Shown: in pieces, positions 8,119 through 15,001 of the stretch
Layout of the letters: each line of letters starts with the position of its first letter
How positions within the stretch are numbered: position 1 is the first letter of the stretch
From: Bathymodiolus azoricus thioautotrophic gill symbiont
Lineage (GTDB): Bacteria; Pseudomonadota; Gammaproteobacteria; PS1; Pseudothioglobaceae
Direction of reading: 5' to 3'
Assembly: GCF_001298715.1 (NCBI RefSeq)
Contig: NZ_CDSC02000325.1
Location: forward strand, 1-15,001
DNA length: 15,001 nt
Made by a program: the position numbers and the translations under genes
The notes under the pieces: model-generated
The model's input: the letters and a program-made list of their open reading frames with translations, nothing else
Databases searched by the model: none
What the model was told of the DNA's origin: nothing

Positions 8119-8634
8119 ATGGCAGATTTTAGAAAAAATAATAAAGATGATGACGGTTTCATTGAGAAGTTGGTTAACATTCGTCGTGTTGTAAAAGTAG
8201 TTAAAGGTGGCCGTATTTTTGGCTTCTCTGCATTGGTTGTTGTTGGTGACGGCAATGGTAAAGTAGGTTATGGCACGGGTAAAGCGCGTGAAGTGCCTGC
8301 CGCTATCCAAAAAGCAATGGATAAGGCAAGAAAAGCCATGAAAAGTGTTCCATTAAAAGACGGCACACTTTATTACTCTATCACTTCAAATGTCGGCGCC
8401 GCTAAAGTTTATATGCAGCCTGCATCAGAAGGTACAGGTGTTATTGCTGGTGGCCCAATGCGTAGTGTATTGGAAGCAGTTGGTGTGCATAATATCTTGG
8501 CGAAATGTAACGGTACGCGTAATCCTATTAGTGTTGTTCGCGCAACGATTGAAGGTTTAACATCAATGTCATCCCCACAATCAGTGGCCAGCAAGCGCGG
8601 TAAAACTGTTGAAGAGATTAGGGGAGAAATATAA
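8119..8634 (+). CDS. rpsE: 30S ribosomal protein S5
   Basis: S5 acts in decoding fidelity and mRNA unwinding, and its N-terminal loop is near the spectinomycin site. The 171-residue product (167 in E. coli) shows the double-stranded-RNA-binding-like domain with V-K-G-G-R-I-F-G-F near residues 28-36, [10 protein letters not shown] near 43-52 and [13 protein letters not shown] near 55-67. The C-terminal domain has [13 protein letters not shown] and [10 protein letters not shown]. The N-terminus has a small acidic patch (N-K-D-D-D-G). The stop overlaps the rpmD start by one base. Confidence 0.98.
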   Translation: MADFRKNNKDDDGFIEKLVNIRRVVKVVKGGRIFGFSALVVVGDGNGKVGYGTGKAREVPAAIQKAMDKARKAMKSVPLKDGTLYYSITSNVGAAKVYMQPASEGTGVIAGGPMRSVLEAVGVHNILAKCNGTRNPISVVRATIEGLTSMSSPQSVASKRGKTVEEIRGEI

Positions 8635-8870
8635 TGGCTGAAGAGAAAAAAGTGGCAACTAAGAAGCCTACTACTAAAAAAGTAGCAGCAAAGAAAAACA
8701 CGGTAAGTGTGACATTAGTCAAGAGTTTTTATGGTCGTCTTCCATCACATCGTGCAACGATAACAGGTCTTGGTTTAAAGCGTATTAATCACACAGTAGA
8801 ATTACTTGATACGCCTGAAGTGAGAGGTATGATTAATAAGGTTTCTTATCTACTTAAAGTAGAGGATTAA
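8634..8870 (+). CDS. rpmD: 50S ribosomal protein L30 with a lysine-rich N-terminal extension
   Basis: L30 is a small non-essential protein of the large subunit, found in only part of the bacteria. The core starts near residue 23 and has the signature [15 protein letters not shown] near 34-48, then H-T-V-E and D-T-P-E-V-R-G-M-I. The product is 78 residues against 59 in E. coli. The extra roughly 20 residues at the N-terminus hold four K-K pairs among Ala, Thr and Val, with a net charge near +6. The start is well supported: TAATG overlap with rpsE and an excellent AGGGGAG (8620-8626) 7 nt upstream, with no later ATG before the core. Confidence 0.96.
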   Translation: MAEEKKVATKKPTTKKVAAKKNTVSVTLVKSFYGRLPSHRATITGLGLKRINHTVELLDTPEVRGMINKVSYLLKVED

Positions 8871-8874
8871 GATT

Positions 8875-9318
8875 ATGGATATTATGCAATTAAATACATT
8901 GGCACCTGCAGAAGGTGAAAAAAGAACTGGAAAGCGCGTTGGTCGTGGTATTGGCAGTGGTTTTGGCAAAACTTGTGGTCGTGGTCATAAGGGTCAGAAA
9001 GCTCGTTCAGGTGGTTTTACTAAAATCGGTTTTGAAGGTGGTCAAATGCCCCTTCAGCGTCGCCTTCCTAAGGTTGGCTTTTCATCGCGTGTTTCGATTA
9101 TTACCTCTCAAGTGACTTTATCTGAGATTGATAAGTTAGAGGAAAAAGAAATCACGGTTGATGTGTTAAAGAAACACAACTTGGTGACTAAGAATATTAA
9201 GCGCGTTAAGGTAATGCTTTCTGGTGAGATTAATAGGGCGGTGACATTAACAGGTATCAAGGCAACTAAAGGCGCAAAAGTAGCCATTGAAGCTGCTAAA
9301 GGAACGGTTAACGAGTAA
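8875..9318 (+). CDS. rplO: 50S ribosomal protein L15
   Basis: L15 is an assembly protein that reaches deep into the large subunit with an extended glycine- and arginine-rich N-terminus. The product has [10 protein letters not shown] near residues 20-29, [13 protein letters not shown] near 35-47 and the [14 protein letters not shown] segment near 53-66. I use ATG 8875 (147 residues) because AGAGGA (8861-8866) is 8 nt upstream. A start at the in-frame ATG 8884 (144 residues, M-Q-L-N-T-L) would match the E. coli N-terminus more exactly and remains possible. secY starts 4 nt after the stop. Confidence 0.97.
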   Translation: MDIMQLNTLAPAEGEKRTGKRVGRGIGSGFGKTCGRGHKGQKARSGGFTKIGFEGGQMPLQRRLPKVGFSSRVSIITSQVTLSEIDKLEEKEITVDVLKKHNLVTKNIKRVKVMLSGEINRAVTLTGIKATKGAKVAIEAAKGTVNE

Positions 9319-9322
9319 CAAG

Positions 9323-10621
9323 ATGAGTCAACCGCCCCTACTTTCCCAAGATTTATCAAAGCGCATTCTCTTTTTATTGGGTGCGTTAATTGTTTTTAGA
9401 CTGGGTACGCATATTACCATTCCGTTTATTTCGCCAACTGCGCTAGCTTCATTAGCGCAAGACCAGCAGGGTACGATTTTGGATATGTTTAATATGTTTT
9501 CTGGTGGCGCACTAGAAAGGTTGTCTATTTTTACCTTGGGCATTATGCCTTATATTTCAGCATCAATTATCATACAGTTGATGACATCGGTAGTGCCAAA
9601 GTTTGAACAACTTAAGAAAGAAGGAGAGAGCGGTAAGCGTAAGATTACTCAATATACGCGTTTGGGTACTGTCGTTTTGGCGGTGTTTCAATCTTACGGT
9701 ATTTCAATTGCCTTGCAATCTCAAAGTGCTGGCGATGTGGCATTGGTAACAAGCACTGGCTTTACTTTTAGCTTGGTAACAGTGATAACATTAACGACAG
9801 GCACATTATTTTTGATGTGGCTGGGTGAGCAAATTACAGAAAAAGGTATTGGTAATGGTATCTCAATGATTATTTTTGCTGGTATTGTTTCAGGTTTGCC
9901 ATCGGCAATAGGCTCAACATTGTCGTTGGTCTCTACAGGTGAATTGGCGGTTATTTTTGTTGTTATATTGTTAGCAATGACTTTGTTAGTGACTGCTTTT
10001 GTGGTGTTTATGGAGCGTGGACAACGCCGTATTACTGTGAATTACGCCAAGCGTCAGCAAGGCCGTAAAATGGTTGGTGGTCAGAGTTCGTACTTACCAC
10101 TTAAAATCAATATGGCTGGCGTGATTCCACCAATTTTTGCCTCTTCGATTATTTTATTTCCAGCAACATTGGGTGGCTGGTTTTCGCAATCAGAAGGGAT
10201 GGGTTGGTTGGCCGATTTAACTGCAGGCATTTCTCCGGGTCAGCCGTTATATGTATTGTTTTATGGGTTGGCGATTGTGTTTTTTACATTTTTCTACACA
10301 GCGCTAACTTTTGATCCAAAAGACACTGCAGATAATCTGCGTAAGTCTGGTGGTTTTATTCCAGGTATTCGTCCGGGTAAGAACTCAGCAGATTATATTG
10401 ACTCTGTTATGTCGCGTTTAACAGCCTCAGGTGCACTCTACATTGCTGCAGTTTGTTTATTGCCAGAGTTTTTGATTTTGTATTGGAATGTGCCGTTTTA
10501 TTTTGGCGGCACTAGTTTGTTAATTATCGTTGTTGTGGTGATGGACTTCATTACACAAGCGCAATCACATTTAATGTCTAATCAGTATGAGTCATTAATG
10601 AAAAAATCAGGTTTAAATTAG
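9323..10621 (+). CDS. secY: Preprotein translocase subunit SecY
   Basis: SecY forms the protein-conducting channel of the inner membrane with SecE and SecG, powered by SecA or by translating ribosomes. I place the start at ATG 9323, 4 nt after rplO; the frame runs further up (to 9287), but only as a shadow of rplO. The 432 residues show the usual series of about ten hydrophobic segments, starting near residues 14-36. The plug region follows near 53-66. The cytoplasmic loop [13 protein letters not shown] is at 241-253, and the SecA/ribosome-binding loop [10 protein letters not shown] at 344-353 keeps its conserved arginine (Arg350). All key features look intact. rpmJ follows after 12 nt. Confidence 0.98.
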   Translation: MSQPPLLSQDLSKRILFLLGALIVFRLGTHITIPFISPTALASLAQDQQGTILDMFNMFSGGALERLSIFTLGIMPYISASIIIQLMTSVVPKFEQLKKEGESGKRKITQYTRLGTVVLAVFQSYGISIALQSQSAGDVALVTSTGFTFSLVTVITLTTGTLFLMWLGEQITEKGIGNGISMIIFAGIVSGLPSAIGSTLSLVSTGELAVIFVVILLAMTLLVTAFVVFMERGQRRITVNYAKRQQGRKMVGGQSSYLPLKINMAGVIPPIFASSIILFPATLGGWFSQSEGMGWLADLTAGISPGQPLYVLFYGLAIVFFTFFYTALTFDPKDTADNLRKSGGFIPGIRPGKNSADYIDSVMSRLTASGALYIAAVCLLPEFLILYWNVPFYFGGTSLLIIVVVVMDFITQAQSHLMSNQYESLMKKSGLN

Positions 10622-10633
10622 AAGGGTAGTATT

Positions 10634-10747
10634 ATGAAAGTAAGAGCATCAGTTAAAAAGATTTGTAACAATTGTAAAATTATTAAGCGCCATGGTGTGG
10701 TGCGTGTAATTTGTAAAGAACCTAGACACAAGCAAAGACAAGGTTAA
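10634..10747 (+). CDS. rpmJ: 50S ribosomal protein L36, zinc-binding type
   Basis: L36 is the smallest protein of the large subunit, a zinc-ribbon protein near the base of the L7/L12 stalk. The 37-residue product reads [10 protein letters not shown] at the start and R-H-K-Q-R-Q-G at the end, almost the E. coli sequence (38 residues). Cys11, Cys14, Cys27 and His32 form the complete zinc site, so this is the C+ form, which in many bacteria is replaced by a C- paralogue under zinc shortage. AAGGG (10622-10626) lies 7 nt before the ATG, just after the secY stop. The stop TAA is followed immediately by the -35 box of the alpha promoter. Confidence 0.97.
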
Positions 10748-10776
10748 TTGACATTGCATGGCTAGCAAAGTATAAT
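10748..10776 (+). promoter_or_regulatory. Perfect-consensus sigma70 promoter of the alpha block
   Basis: TTGACA (10748-10753) and TATAAT (10771-10776) are both exact consensus hexamers with the ideal 17-bp spacer. The -35 box begins at the base after the rpmJ stop. Transcription should start near 10783, leaving a leader of about 83 nt before rpsM. It supports separate, strong transcription of rpsM-rpsK-rpsD-rpoA-rplQ-rpsU, on top of read-through from spc. Confidence 0.88.
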
Positions 10777-10829
10777 TGTTCGTTTTGCAAATTTTAAAGT
10801 CGTGAATTCAAACAAGAGAAAAACGAACA
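10777..10829 (+). promoter_or_regulatory. 10-bp inverted repeat in the alpha leader, possible S4 control structure
   Basis: TGTTCGTTTT at 10777-10786 is perfectly complementary to AAAACGAACA at 10820-10829, with a 33-nt loop. In E. coli the rpsM leader folds into a pseudoknot bound by S4, and rpsD (S4) is the third gene downstream here. The location fits such a control region, but I cannot match the sequence to the E. coli pseudoknot. The left arm straddles the predicted transcription start, so the full stem would form mainly in RNA reading through from spc. Confidence 0.5.
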
Positions 10830-10832
10830 CTC

Positions 10833-10865
10833 ATGATTGATTTTATAGAAATAAAGGATATATAG
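10833..10865 (+). other. 10-codon micro-ORF abutting rpsM, possible leader peptide
   Basis: ATG at 10833 opens a frame coding for M-I-D-F-I-E-I-K-D-I and closing at TAG 10863-10865, immediately before the rpsM ATG at 10866 and in the same frame. Only a weak purine stretch (AAGAG, 10814-10818, 14 nt upstream) could serve as ribosome binding site, so translation is uncertain. The rpsM binding site AAAGGA lies inside it. It may be chance in AT-rich leader DNA. Confidence 0.25.
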
Positions 10866-11219
10866 ATGGCTAGAATAGCGGGAATAAATATTTCAACACA
10901 TAAACATATTGTTATTGGCTTACAGTCAATTTTTGGTATTGGTGATACACGCGCAAAAGCAATTTGCAGCGAACTTAAATTAGACCCAGCAACAAAAGTA
11001 TCAGATTTAGCTGAAGAGCAGTTGGAATTAATTCGTAGTGCAGTTGCGAAGTTTGAAGTTGAAGGCGACCTTCGTCGTCAAATCGCAATGGATATTAAAC
11101 GCTTGAGGGATTTAGGTTGTTATCGTGGTATCCGCCATAGAAAATCATTACCACTTCGTGGTCAAAGAACTAAAACAAATGCTAGAACTCGTAAGGGTCC
11201 TCGTCGTTTAATTAAATAA
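10866..11219 (+). CDS. rpsM: 30S ribosomal protein S13
   Basis: S13 sits at the top of the 30S head, where it contacts the P-site tRNA and forms bridges to L5 and the 23S rRNA. The 117-residue product (118 in E. coli) has M-A-R-I-A-G-I-N at the start, a helix-two-turns-helix region with G-I-G-D-T-R-A near residues 25-31 and the basic tail [20 protein letters not shown] near 88-107. AAAGGA (10853-10858) is 7 nt before the ATG. It opens the alpha block behind its own consensus promoter. rpsK follows after 15 nt. Confidence 0.98.
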   Translation: MARIAGINISTHKHIVIGLQSIFGIGDTRAKAICSELKLDPATKVSDLAEEQLELIRSAVAKFEVEGDLRRQIAMDIKRLRDLGCYRGIRHRKSLPLRGQRTKTNARTRKGPRRLIK

Positions 11220-11234
11220 TCATAGGTAGATATT

Positions 11235-11618
11235 ATGGCTAAAGCACCAACAAAGAAAAAATCAAAAAAAGTCGTTACTGACGGTATTGCGCATATTCAT
11301 GCAACATTTAACAACACCATCGTTATGATTACAGACCGTCATGGTAATGCAGTTTGCTGGGCAACTTCAGGTGGCTCTGGTTTTAGAGGTTCAAGAAAAT
11401 CAACGCCATTTGCAGCACAAGTAGCAGCTGGCAATTGCGGTGAAAAAGCATTGGCTTTTGGCATGAAGAACTTAGATGTTCGCGTTAAAGGCCCCGGTCC
11501 TGGTAGAGATTCAGCCATTCGTGGTTTAAATGCACAGGGCTTAAAAATTCAATCAATTACAGATGTAACGCCAATCCCTCACAATGGTTGTCGTCCTTCT
11601 AAAAAACGCAGAGTATAA
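11235..11618 (+). CDS. rpsK: 30S ribosomal protein S11
   Basis: S11 forms part of the 30S platform near the E-site and the mRNA exit. The 127-residue product (129 in E. coli) starts with a lysine-rich stretch and carries [10 protein letters not shown] near residues 20-29, [16 protein letters not shown] near 42-57 and the C-terminal [12 protein letters not shown]. The N-G dipeptide in that last motif is the site of isoaspartate formation reported for E. coli S11. The stop TAA (11616-11618) is fused to AAGGA for rpsD. Confidence 0.98.
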   Translation: MAKAPTKKKSKKVVTDGIAHIHATFNNTIVMITDRHGNAVCWATSGGSGFRGSRKSTPFAAQVAAGNCGEKALAFGMKNLDVRVKGPGPGRDSAIRGLNAQGLKIQSITDVTPIPHNGCRPSKKRRV

Positions 11619-11627
11619 GGATAAATT

Positions 11628-12254
11628 ATGGCTAGATATACTGGACCTACTTGTAAATTAGCCCGTCGCGAAGGCACGGACTTGTTTCTAAAAAGTGGCA
11701 TTAGATCGTTAGATTCTAAATGTAAAGTTACACAATTACCTGGTATGCACGGTGCAACTGCCCGTCAACAAAAAGGTACTGAGTATGGTTTACAATTGCG
11801 TGAAAAGCAAAAAGTTAGGCGTATTTATGGTATTTTAGAAAAGCAATTCCGTTCATACTATAAAAAAGCATCTCAAAAGAAAGGTTCAACAGGTGAAAAC
11901 CTATTGTCTTTATTAGAGTGTCGTCTTGATAATGTTGTTTATCGTATGGGTTTTGGCTCTACGCGCGCTGAAGCAAGACAATTGGTTTCTCACAAGGCTA
12001 TCTTGGTTAATGGTTTGGCGGTTAACATTCCTTCTTACCAAGTTGGTGCTAATGATGAAATTTCTATTAGAGAAAAAGCAAAAAAACAAAGCCGTATTCA
12101 ATTAGCAATGGAATTAGCTGAGCAAGGTGACTTGCCAGAATGGGTTGAAGTTGATAGTAAAGCACTAAAAGGTGTATTTAAGAATGTTCCTGCGCGTGAT
12201 GACTTGTCATCTGATATTGCAGAGCATTTAATTGTTGAATTGTATTCAAAATAA
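11628..12254 (+). CDS. rpsD: 30S ribosomal protein S4
   Basis: S4 nucleates 30S assembly, lines the mRNA entry channel and affects decoding accuracy. In E. coli it represses the alpha operon by binding the rpsM leader. The 208-residue product (206 in E. coli) shows [13 protein letters not shown] near residues 4-16, [12 protein letters not shown] near 57-68 and the S4 RNA-binding domain around residues 99-160 with [12 protein letters not shown] and [10 protein letters not shown]. It lacks the four-cysteine zinc knuckle of some relatives. AAGGA (11617-11621) lies 6 nt upstream. rpoA follows after 10 nt. Confidence 0.98.
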   Translation: MARYTGPTCKLARREGTDLFLKSGIRSLDSKCKVTQLPGMHGATARQQKGTEYGLQLREKQKVRRIYGILEKQFRSYYKKASQKKGSTGENLLSLLECRLDNVVYRMGFGSTRAEARQLVSHKAILVNGLAVNIPSYQVGANDEISIREKAKKQSRIQLAMELAEQGDLPEWVEVDSKALKGVFKNVPARDDLSSDIAEHLIVELYSK

Positions 12255-12264
12255 AGGACATATT

Positions 12265-13245
12265 ATGCAAGGAAATGCAAGAGATTTTTTAAAGCCAAAG
12301 TTGGTTGAATCAAAAGAAACAGCGAATAACGAGTATAGAGTTATTCTTGAGCCTTTAGAAAAAGGCTTTGGTCATACACTGGGTAATGCGTTAAGAAGAA
12401 CATTGTTGTCTTCTGTTTCAGGTTCTGCAATCACAGAAGTAGCGATTGACGGTGTGATGCACGAATTTTCAACTATTGAAGGTGTTCAAGAGGATGTATT
12501 AGACATCTTGTTAAACCTTAAAGAAGTTTCAGTTGCGCTAAACACTTCTGATTCAGCAGAAGTTGTTATTGATAAGAAAGGTCCTTGTGAAATCACAGTA
12601 GCTGATATTGAAGCAAACGCAACAGATGTTTCAGTGTTCAACAAAGACAAAGTGATTGCAACAATAAATGCAGGTGGTCATATGCGACTAACGCTTAAGA
12701 TCAGCACAGGTATTGGCTATGACGCAGCAGTTGCGCGTGACGATGAAGCCTCAACAATTGGTGGTATGCAACTAGATGCAAGCTTTTCACCAATTAAGCG
12801 TGTGAGTTTCACAGTTGACGCAGCGCGTGTTAATCAAAAAGTTAATCTTGATAAATTAAACATTGTAATGGAAACAAATGGTTCGGTTAATGCTGAAGAA
12901 GTTATTAAGCGTGCAGCAACAATCTTACAAGACCAATTGTCTTCATTTGTTGAATTAGAATTGGTTGAAGAAGAAGAGACATTGCCAACTTCAGATGATT
13001 TTGACCCGCAATTATTAACAGCAGTAGATGAGTTGGAATTAACGGTTCGTAGCGCAAACTGCTTGAAAGCTGAGCAAATCTACTACATTGGTGATTTAAT
13101 TGAGAAGTCTGAGCAAGATTTATTGAGAACACCTAACTTAGGTCGTAAGTCGTTGAACGAAATTAAAGAAGCATTAACTGAGAAGGGTCTAAATTTAGGC
13201 ACAGCCATTGAGAACTGGCCACCAGTTGATTTAATGAGTGAATAA
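12265..13245 (+). CDS. rpoA: DNA-directed RNA polymerase subunit alpha
   Basis: The alpha subunit dimerises to seed polymerase assembly, and its C-terminal domain contacts UP elements and activators. I place the start at ATG 12265 (326 residues, [10 protein letters not shown]), with AAAGGA at 12253-12258; the frame runs back into rpsD as a shadow. The N-terminal domain has [12 protein letters not shown] near residues 34-45. The C-terminal domain from about residue 247 keeps the DNA-binding set Arg262, Asn265, Cys266, Gly293, Lys295 and Ser296, matching E. coli Arg265 to Ser299. The linker between the domains (about 233-246) is acidic. rplQ follows after 9 nt. Confidence 0.98.
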   Translation: MQGNARDFLKPKLVESKETANNEYRVILEPLEKGFGHTLGNALRRTLLSSVSGSAITEVAIDGVMHEFSTIEGVQEDVLDILLNLKEVSVALNTSDSAEVVIDKKGPCEITVADIEANATDVSVFNKDKVIATINAGGHMRLTLKISTGIGYDAAVARDDEASTIGGMQLDASFSPIKRVSFTVDAARVNQKVNLDKLNIVMETNGSVNAEEVIKRAATILQDQLSSFVELELVEEEETLPTSDDFDPQLLTAVDELELTVRSANCLKAEQIYYIGDLIEKSEQDLLRTPNLGRKSLNEIKEALTEKGLNLGTAIENWPPVDLMSE

Positions 13246-13254
13246 GGAAATATC

Positions 13255-13644
13255 ATGAGACATAGAAAGTCAGGTAGACAACTAAACCGTAATTCTTCTC
13301 ATCGTAAGGCGATGTTTAAGAATATGGCAAATTCATTGTTTGAGCACGAGACAATCAGAACAACTTTGCCAAAAGCAAAAGAGCTTCGTCGTGTTGTTGA
13401 GCCGTTAATTACCAAAGCTAAAACAGACAGCGTTGCTAATCGTCGTAATGCATTTTCAAAATTACGCGATGATGCTTCAGTGGCTAAATTATTCACCCAG
13501 TTAGGTCCATTCTACAAAGATCGCCCTGGTGGTTATATCCGTATTCTTAAAGCTGGTTTTCGTACTGGTGATAAAGCGCCAATGGCGATTGTTCAATTAG
13601 TTGATTTCGATGGCACACCTGCTGACGATTCTACAGATTCATAA
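13255..13644 (+). CDS. rplQ: 50S ribosomal protein L17
   Basis: L17 lies near the tunnel exit on the solvent side of the large subunit. The 129-residue product (127 in E. coli) begins [17 protein letters not shown] near residues 1-17, then has [11 protein letters not shown] near 37-47 and the C-terminal G-G-Y-I-R-I-L-K and G-F-R-T-G-D segments, ending in a short acidic and serine tail. In E. coli it closes the alpha operon. Here its stop TAA is fused to TAAAGGA (13642-13648), which serves rpsU 11 nt downstream, so the operon continues. Confidence 0.98.
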   Translation: MRHRKSGRQLNRNSSHRKAMFKNMANSLFEHETIRTTLPKAKELRRVVEPLITKAKTDSVANRRNAFSKLRDDASVAKLFTQLGPFYKDRPGGYIRILKAGFRTGDKAPMAIVQLVDFDGTPADDSTDS

Positions 13645-13655
13645 AGGAAAAAACT

Positions 13656-13871
13656 ATGCCTTCAATTAAAGTAAGAGAGAACGAACCTTTTGATATTGCA
13701 CTTAGACGCTTTCGTCGTACTTGTGATAGAGCTGGTGTTATTACAGATGTTCGTAAGAAAGAATTTTACGAGAAGCCAACATGGGTTAACAAGCGTATGA
13801 AAGCAGCAGCAGTCAAACGCACCCATAAAGAAATGGCCAAGAATCGTATCCATCGCAAGAGAATGTATTAA
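13656..13871 (+). CDS. rpsU: 30S ribosomal protein S21
   Basis: S21 is a small, highly basic protein near the anti-Shine-Dalgarno region of 16S rRNA, needed for efficient initiation on natural mRNAs. The 71-residue product equals the E. coli length, with K-V-R-E-N-E-P-F-D near residues 5-13, A-L-R-R-F-R-R near 15-21 and K-E-F-Y-E-K-P near 35-41. In E. coli rpsU heads the rpsU-dnaG-rpoD operon; here it trails the alpha block, cotranscribed with rplQ by all appearances, and dnaG is not next to it. A strong hairpin terminator follows 33 nt after the stop. Confidence 0.98.
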   Translation: MPSIKVRENEPFDIALRRFRRTCDRAGVITDVRKKEFYEKPTWVNKRMKAAAVKRTHKEMAKNRIHRKRMY

Positions 13872-13904
13872 AGTAATATTATTTGATAATTCATATACAA
13901 TAAT

Positions 13905-13932
13905 AAAATCTCAGTCTTTACTGAGATTTTTT
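13905..13932 (+). terminator. Rho-independent terminator after rpsU
   Basis: AAAATCTCAGT (13905-13915) pairs perfectly with ACTGAGATTTT (13920-13930) around a CTTT loop, giving an 11-bp stem whose right arm runs into a tract of six T (13927-13932). It is the only convincing intrinsic terminator in the window and marks the end of the ribosomal supercluster. The A run on the left arm could let it work weakly in the other direction, but no opposing gene is present. Confidence 0.9.
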
Positions 13933-13952
13933 AATTCAGGAGTAGCTCAACA

Positions 13953-14399
13953 ATGTCAGAACTAAAGCAACGCATTACCGAAGATATGAAATCAGCAATG
14001 AGAGCCAAAGATAAAGAGAGGCTAAAGGCTATTCGTATGATTTTAGGCGCTATTAAGCAAAGAGAAGTTGATGAGCGTATCGAGCTTGTTGATGAGCAAG
14101 TATTAGCCGTCATCCAGAAAATGGTTAAGCAACGCAAAGATTCTATTTCACAATTCAAAGAAGCGGGCCGCACTGACCTTATCGAAATTGAAGAAGCAGA
14201 GTTAGTTGTTATCAACAACTATATGCCTGCACAACTTTCAGAAAATGACATAAGTAAAGTTGTTGATAAAGCAATTGCTGATTCTGGTGCGTCTTCTATG
14301 CAAGATATGGGCAAGTTAATGGGATTACTCAAGGGCCAGCTTGCAGGTAAGGCTGATATGGGTGTTGTCTCTAGCATCATCCGTTCTAAATTTTCTTAA
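13953..14399 (+). CDS. yqeY: GatB/YqeY-domain protein
   Basis: YqeY proteins are about 150 residues long and share a helical C-terminal domain with GatB, the amidotransferase subunit that corrects misacylated tRNA; a tRNA-related role is often proposed but not settled. The 148-residue product is of family length, with a charged helical N-terminus (E-D-M-K-S-A-M-R near residues 10-17), Q-F-K-E-A-G-R near 67-73, Y-M-P-A-Q-L near 90-95 and D-M-G-K-L-M near 117-122. AGGAG (13938-13942) lies 10 nt before the ATG. It sits 20 nt behind the terminator with no clear promoter of its own. In several proteobacteria yqeY follows rpsU, so the pair may have moved together. Confidence 0.93.
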   Translation: MSELKQRITEDMKSAMRAKDKERLKAIRMILGAIKQREVDERIELVDEQVLAVIQKMVKQRKDSISQFKEAGRTDLIEIEEAELVVINNYMPAQLSENDISKVVDKAIADSGASSMQDMGKLMGLLKGQLAGKADMGVVSSIIRSKFS

Positions 14400-14411
14400 A
14401 AAGAATCTTAT

Positions 14412-15001
14412 ATGAAGTTCGTATTAATTTTATTATTTGTCAGTAATTTTGTATTTGCACAGGTTGTGCCAAATTATGCTAAAGAAAAACGCTGGGCATC
14501 ACAAGTAGAATATGGTTTGATGGATGGTGATGTAGTTTGGCTAAGTGCTAACAAACAACCATTTATGTCGCTTTATACCCCTAGTGAAACTAATACTAAG
14601 CGTGCAGCGTTGATTGTCCATGGTTTAGGAGTGCACCCTGATTGGGCGCAAGTCATTCAACCTTTGCGTGTTGCACTTAGTGAAAAAGGCTGGCATACCT
14701 TGTCTATTCAAATGCCAGTATTGGCAAATGATAAAGATGCAGTTGAATATATCACTTTACTAACTCAAGCTGACAATCGCATTAAATCTGCCATTAATTA
14801 TTTACAGCAACAAGGGTTAAATGCAGATGCAATTGTATCTCATAGTTTGGGCAGTGTAATGAGTGCGCATTATTTAGACAATCAGCAACACCCAATCAAA
14901 TATTTTGTTGCTATTGGAATGCCAGATTTAGCAGTTAAATATTTGGGTAAAATTCGCATCCCAATGCTAGATTTATATGGCGTGGATGATATTGAAGTCG
15001 T
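14412..15001 (+). CDS. Exported alpha/beta hydrolase, DUF3530-like, partial
   Basis: The gene starts at ATG 14412, 12 nt after yqeY, and runs off the window after 196 codons. Residues 1-16 form a signal peptide (a short hydrophobic stretch ending F-V-F-A before Q17), so export to the periplasm is likely. The rest reads as an alpha/beta hydrolase: H-G-L-G near residues 70-73 as oxyanion region, then H-P-D-W with V-I-Q-P-L-R, which I associate with the DUF3530 family, and a nucleophile elbow S-H-S-L-G at 143-147 with Ser145 as probable nucleophile. The D-D near 192-193 may supply the acid. The catalytic histidine would lie beyond the edge. The substrate is unknown. Confidence 0.75.
   Translation, partial: MKFVLILLFVSNFVFAQVVPNYAKEKRWASQVEYGLMDGDVVWLSANKQPFMSLYTPSETNTKRAALIVHGLGVHPDWAQVIQPLRVALSEKGWHTLSIQMPVLANDKDAVEYITLLTQADNRIKSAINYLQQQGLNADAIVSHSLGSVMSAHYLDNQQHPIKYFVAIGMPDLAVKYLGKIRIPMLDLYGVDDIEV

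Noticed and set aside
8915..9115. 66-codon + strand frame inside rplO
   Set aside because: The valine-rich, low-complexity translation is the out-of-frame reading of the Gly/Arg-rich L15 N-terminus, not a gene.
13883..13911. TTGATA at 13883 with AT-rich sequence downstream, a possible yqeY promoter
   Set aside because: The hexamer at the right spacing (AAATCT) is poor and overlaps the terminator stem. The better TACAAT at 13896 has only a 7-bp spacer. yqeY may rely on terminator read-through.
1..15001. Search for CRISPR arrays, insertion sequences, tRNA or rRNA genes, toxin-antitoxin or defence genes
   Set aside because: No regularly spaced repeats, transposase, attachment repeats or structural RNA genes are visible, and nearly all bases are covered by housekeeping genes.

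Overview
This window is a bacterial ribosomal-protein supercluster, all on the + strand and very tightly packed: the S10, spc and alpha gene blocks in the classical order, followed by rpsU, a GatB/YqeY-domain gene and the start of a secreted hydrolase gene. I count 33 genes, two of them cut by the window edges. The AT-rich sequence, the gammaproteobacterial gene order (L30 and L36 present, secY before rpmJ, cysteine-less S14) and the close resemblance of the proteins to their E. coli counterparts point to a low-GC gammaproteobacterium. A SUP05/Thioglobus-type or thiotrophic-symbiont lineage is possible, but that is an inference I cannot test here.

Layout. Positions 1-21 look like the last codons of tuf, the end of the str operon. 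A sigma70-type promoter (-10 at 57-62) then precedes the S10 block (rpsJ-rplC-rplD-rplW-rplB-rpsS-rplV-rpsC-rplP-rpmC-rpsQ, 116-5191). The spc block follows after only 17 nt (rplN-rplX-rplE-rpsN-rpsH-rplF-rplR-rpsE-rpmD-rplO-secY-rpmJ, 5209-10747), so S10 and spc look like one transcription unit. A 118-nt gap holds a perfect-consensus promoter (TTGACA-17 bp-TATAAT), a 10-bp inverted repeat and a 10-codon micro-ORF. It leads into the alpha block (rpsM-rpsK-rpsD-rpoA-rplQ, 10866-13644), to which rpsU is joined. A strong hairpin terminator at 13905-13932 closes the unit. Beyond it lie yqeY (13953-14399) and an exported DUF3530-like alpha/beta hydrolase that runs off the window.

How it works together. 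The genes supply about half of the ribosomal proteins, the core translocase subunit SecY and the RNA polymerase alpha subunit. Many junctions overlap (ATGA, TAATG) or have the Shine-Dalgarno sequence fused to the upstream stop codon (TAAAGGA), consistent with strong translational coupling. The usual E. coli control sites are reduced: the S10 leader is too short for the E. coli-type L4 leader, and there is no separate spc promoter region. The alpha leader is retained and is the most interesting non-coding stretch.

I see no mobile element, CRISPR array, tRNA, rRNA or accessory system, and I do not think the window contains a new biological system. The findings are mostly regulatory and architectural departures from the E. 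coli model, plus tails on L3 and L30.
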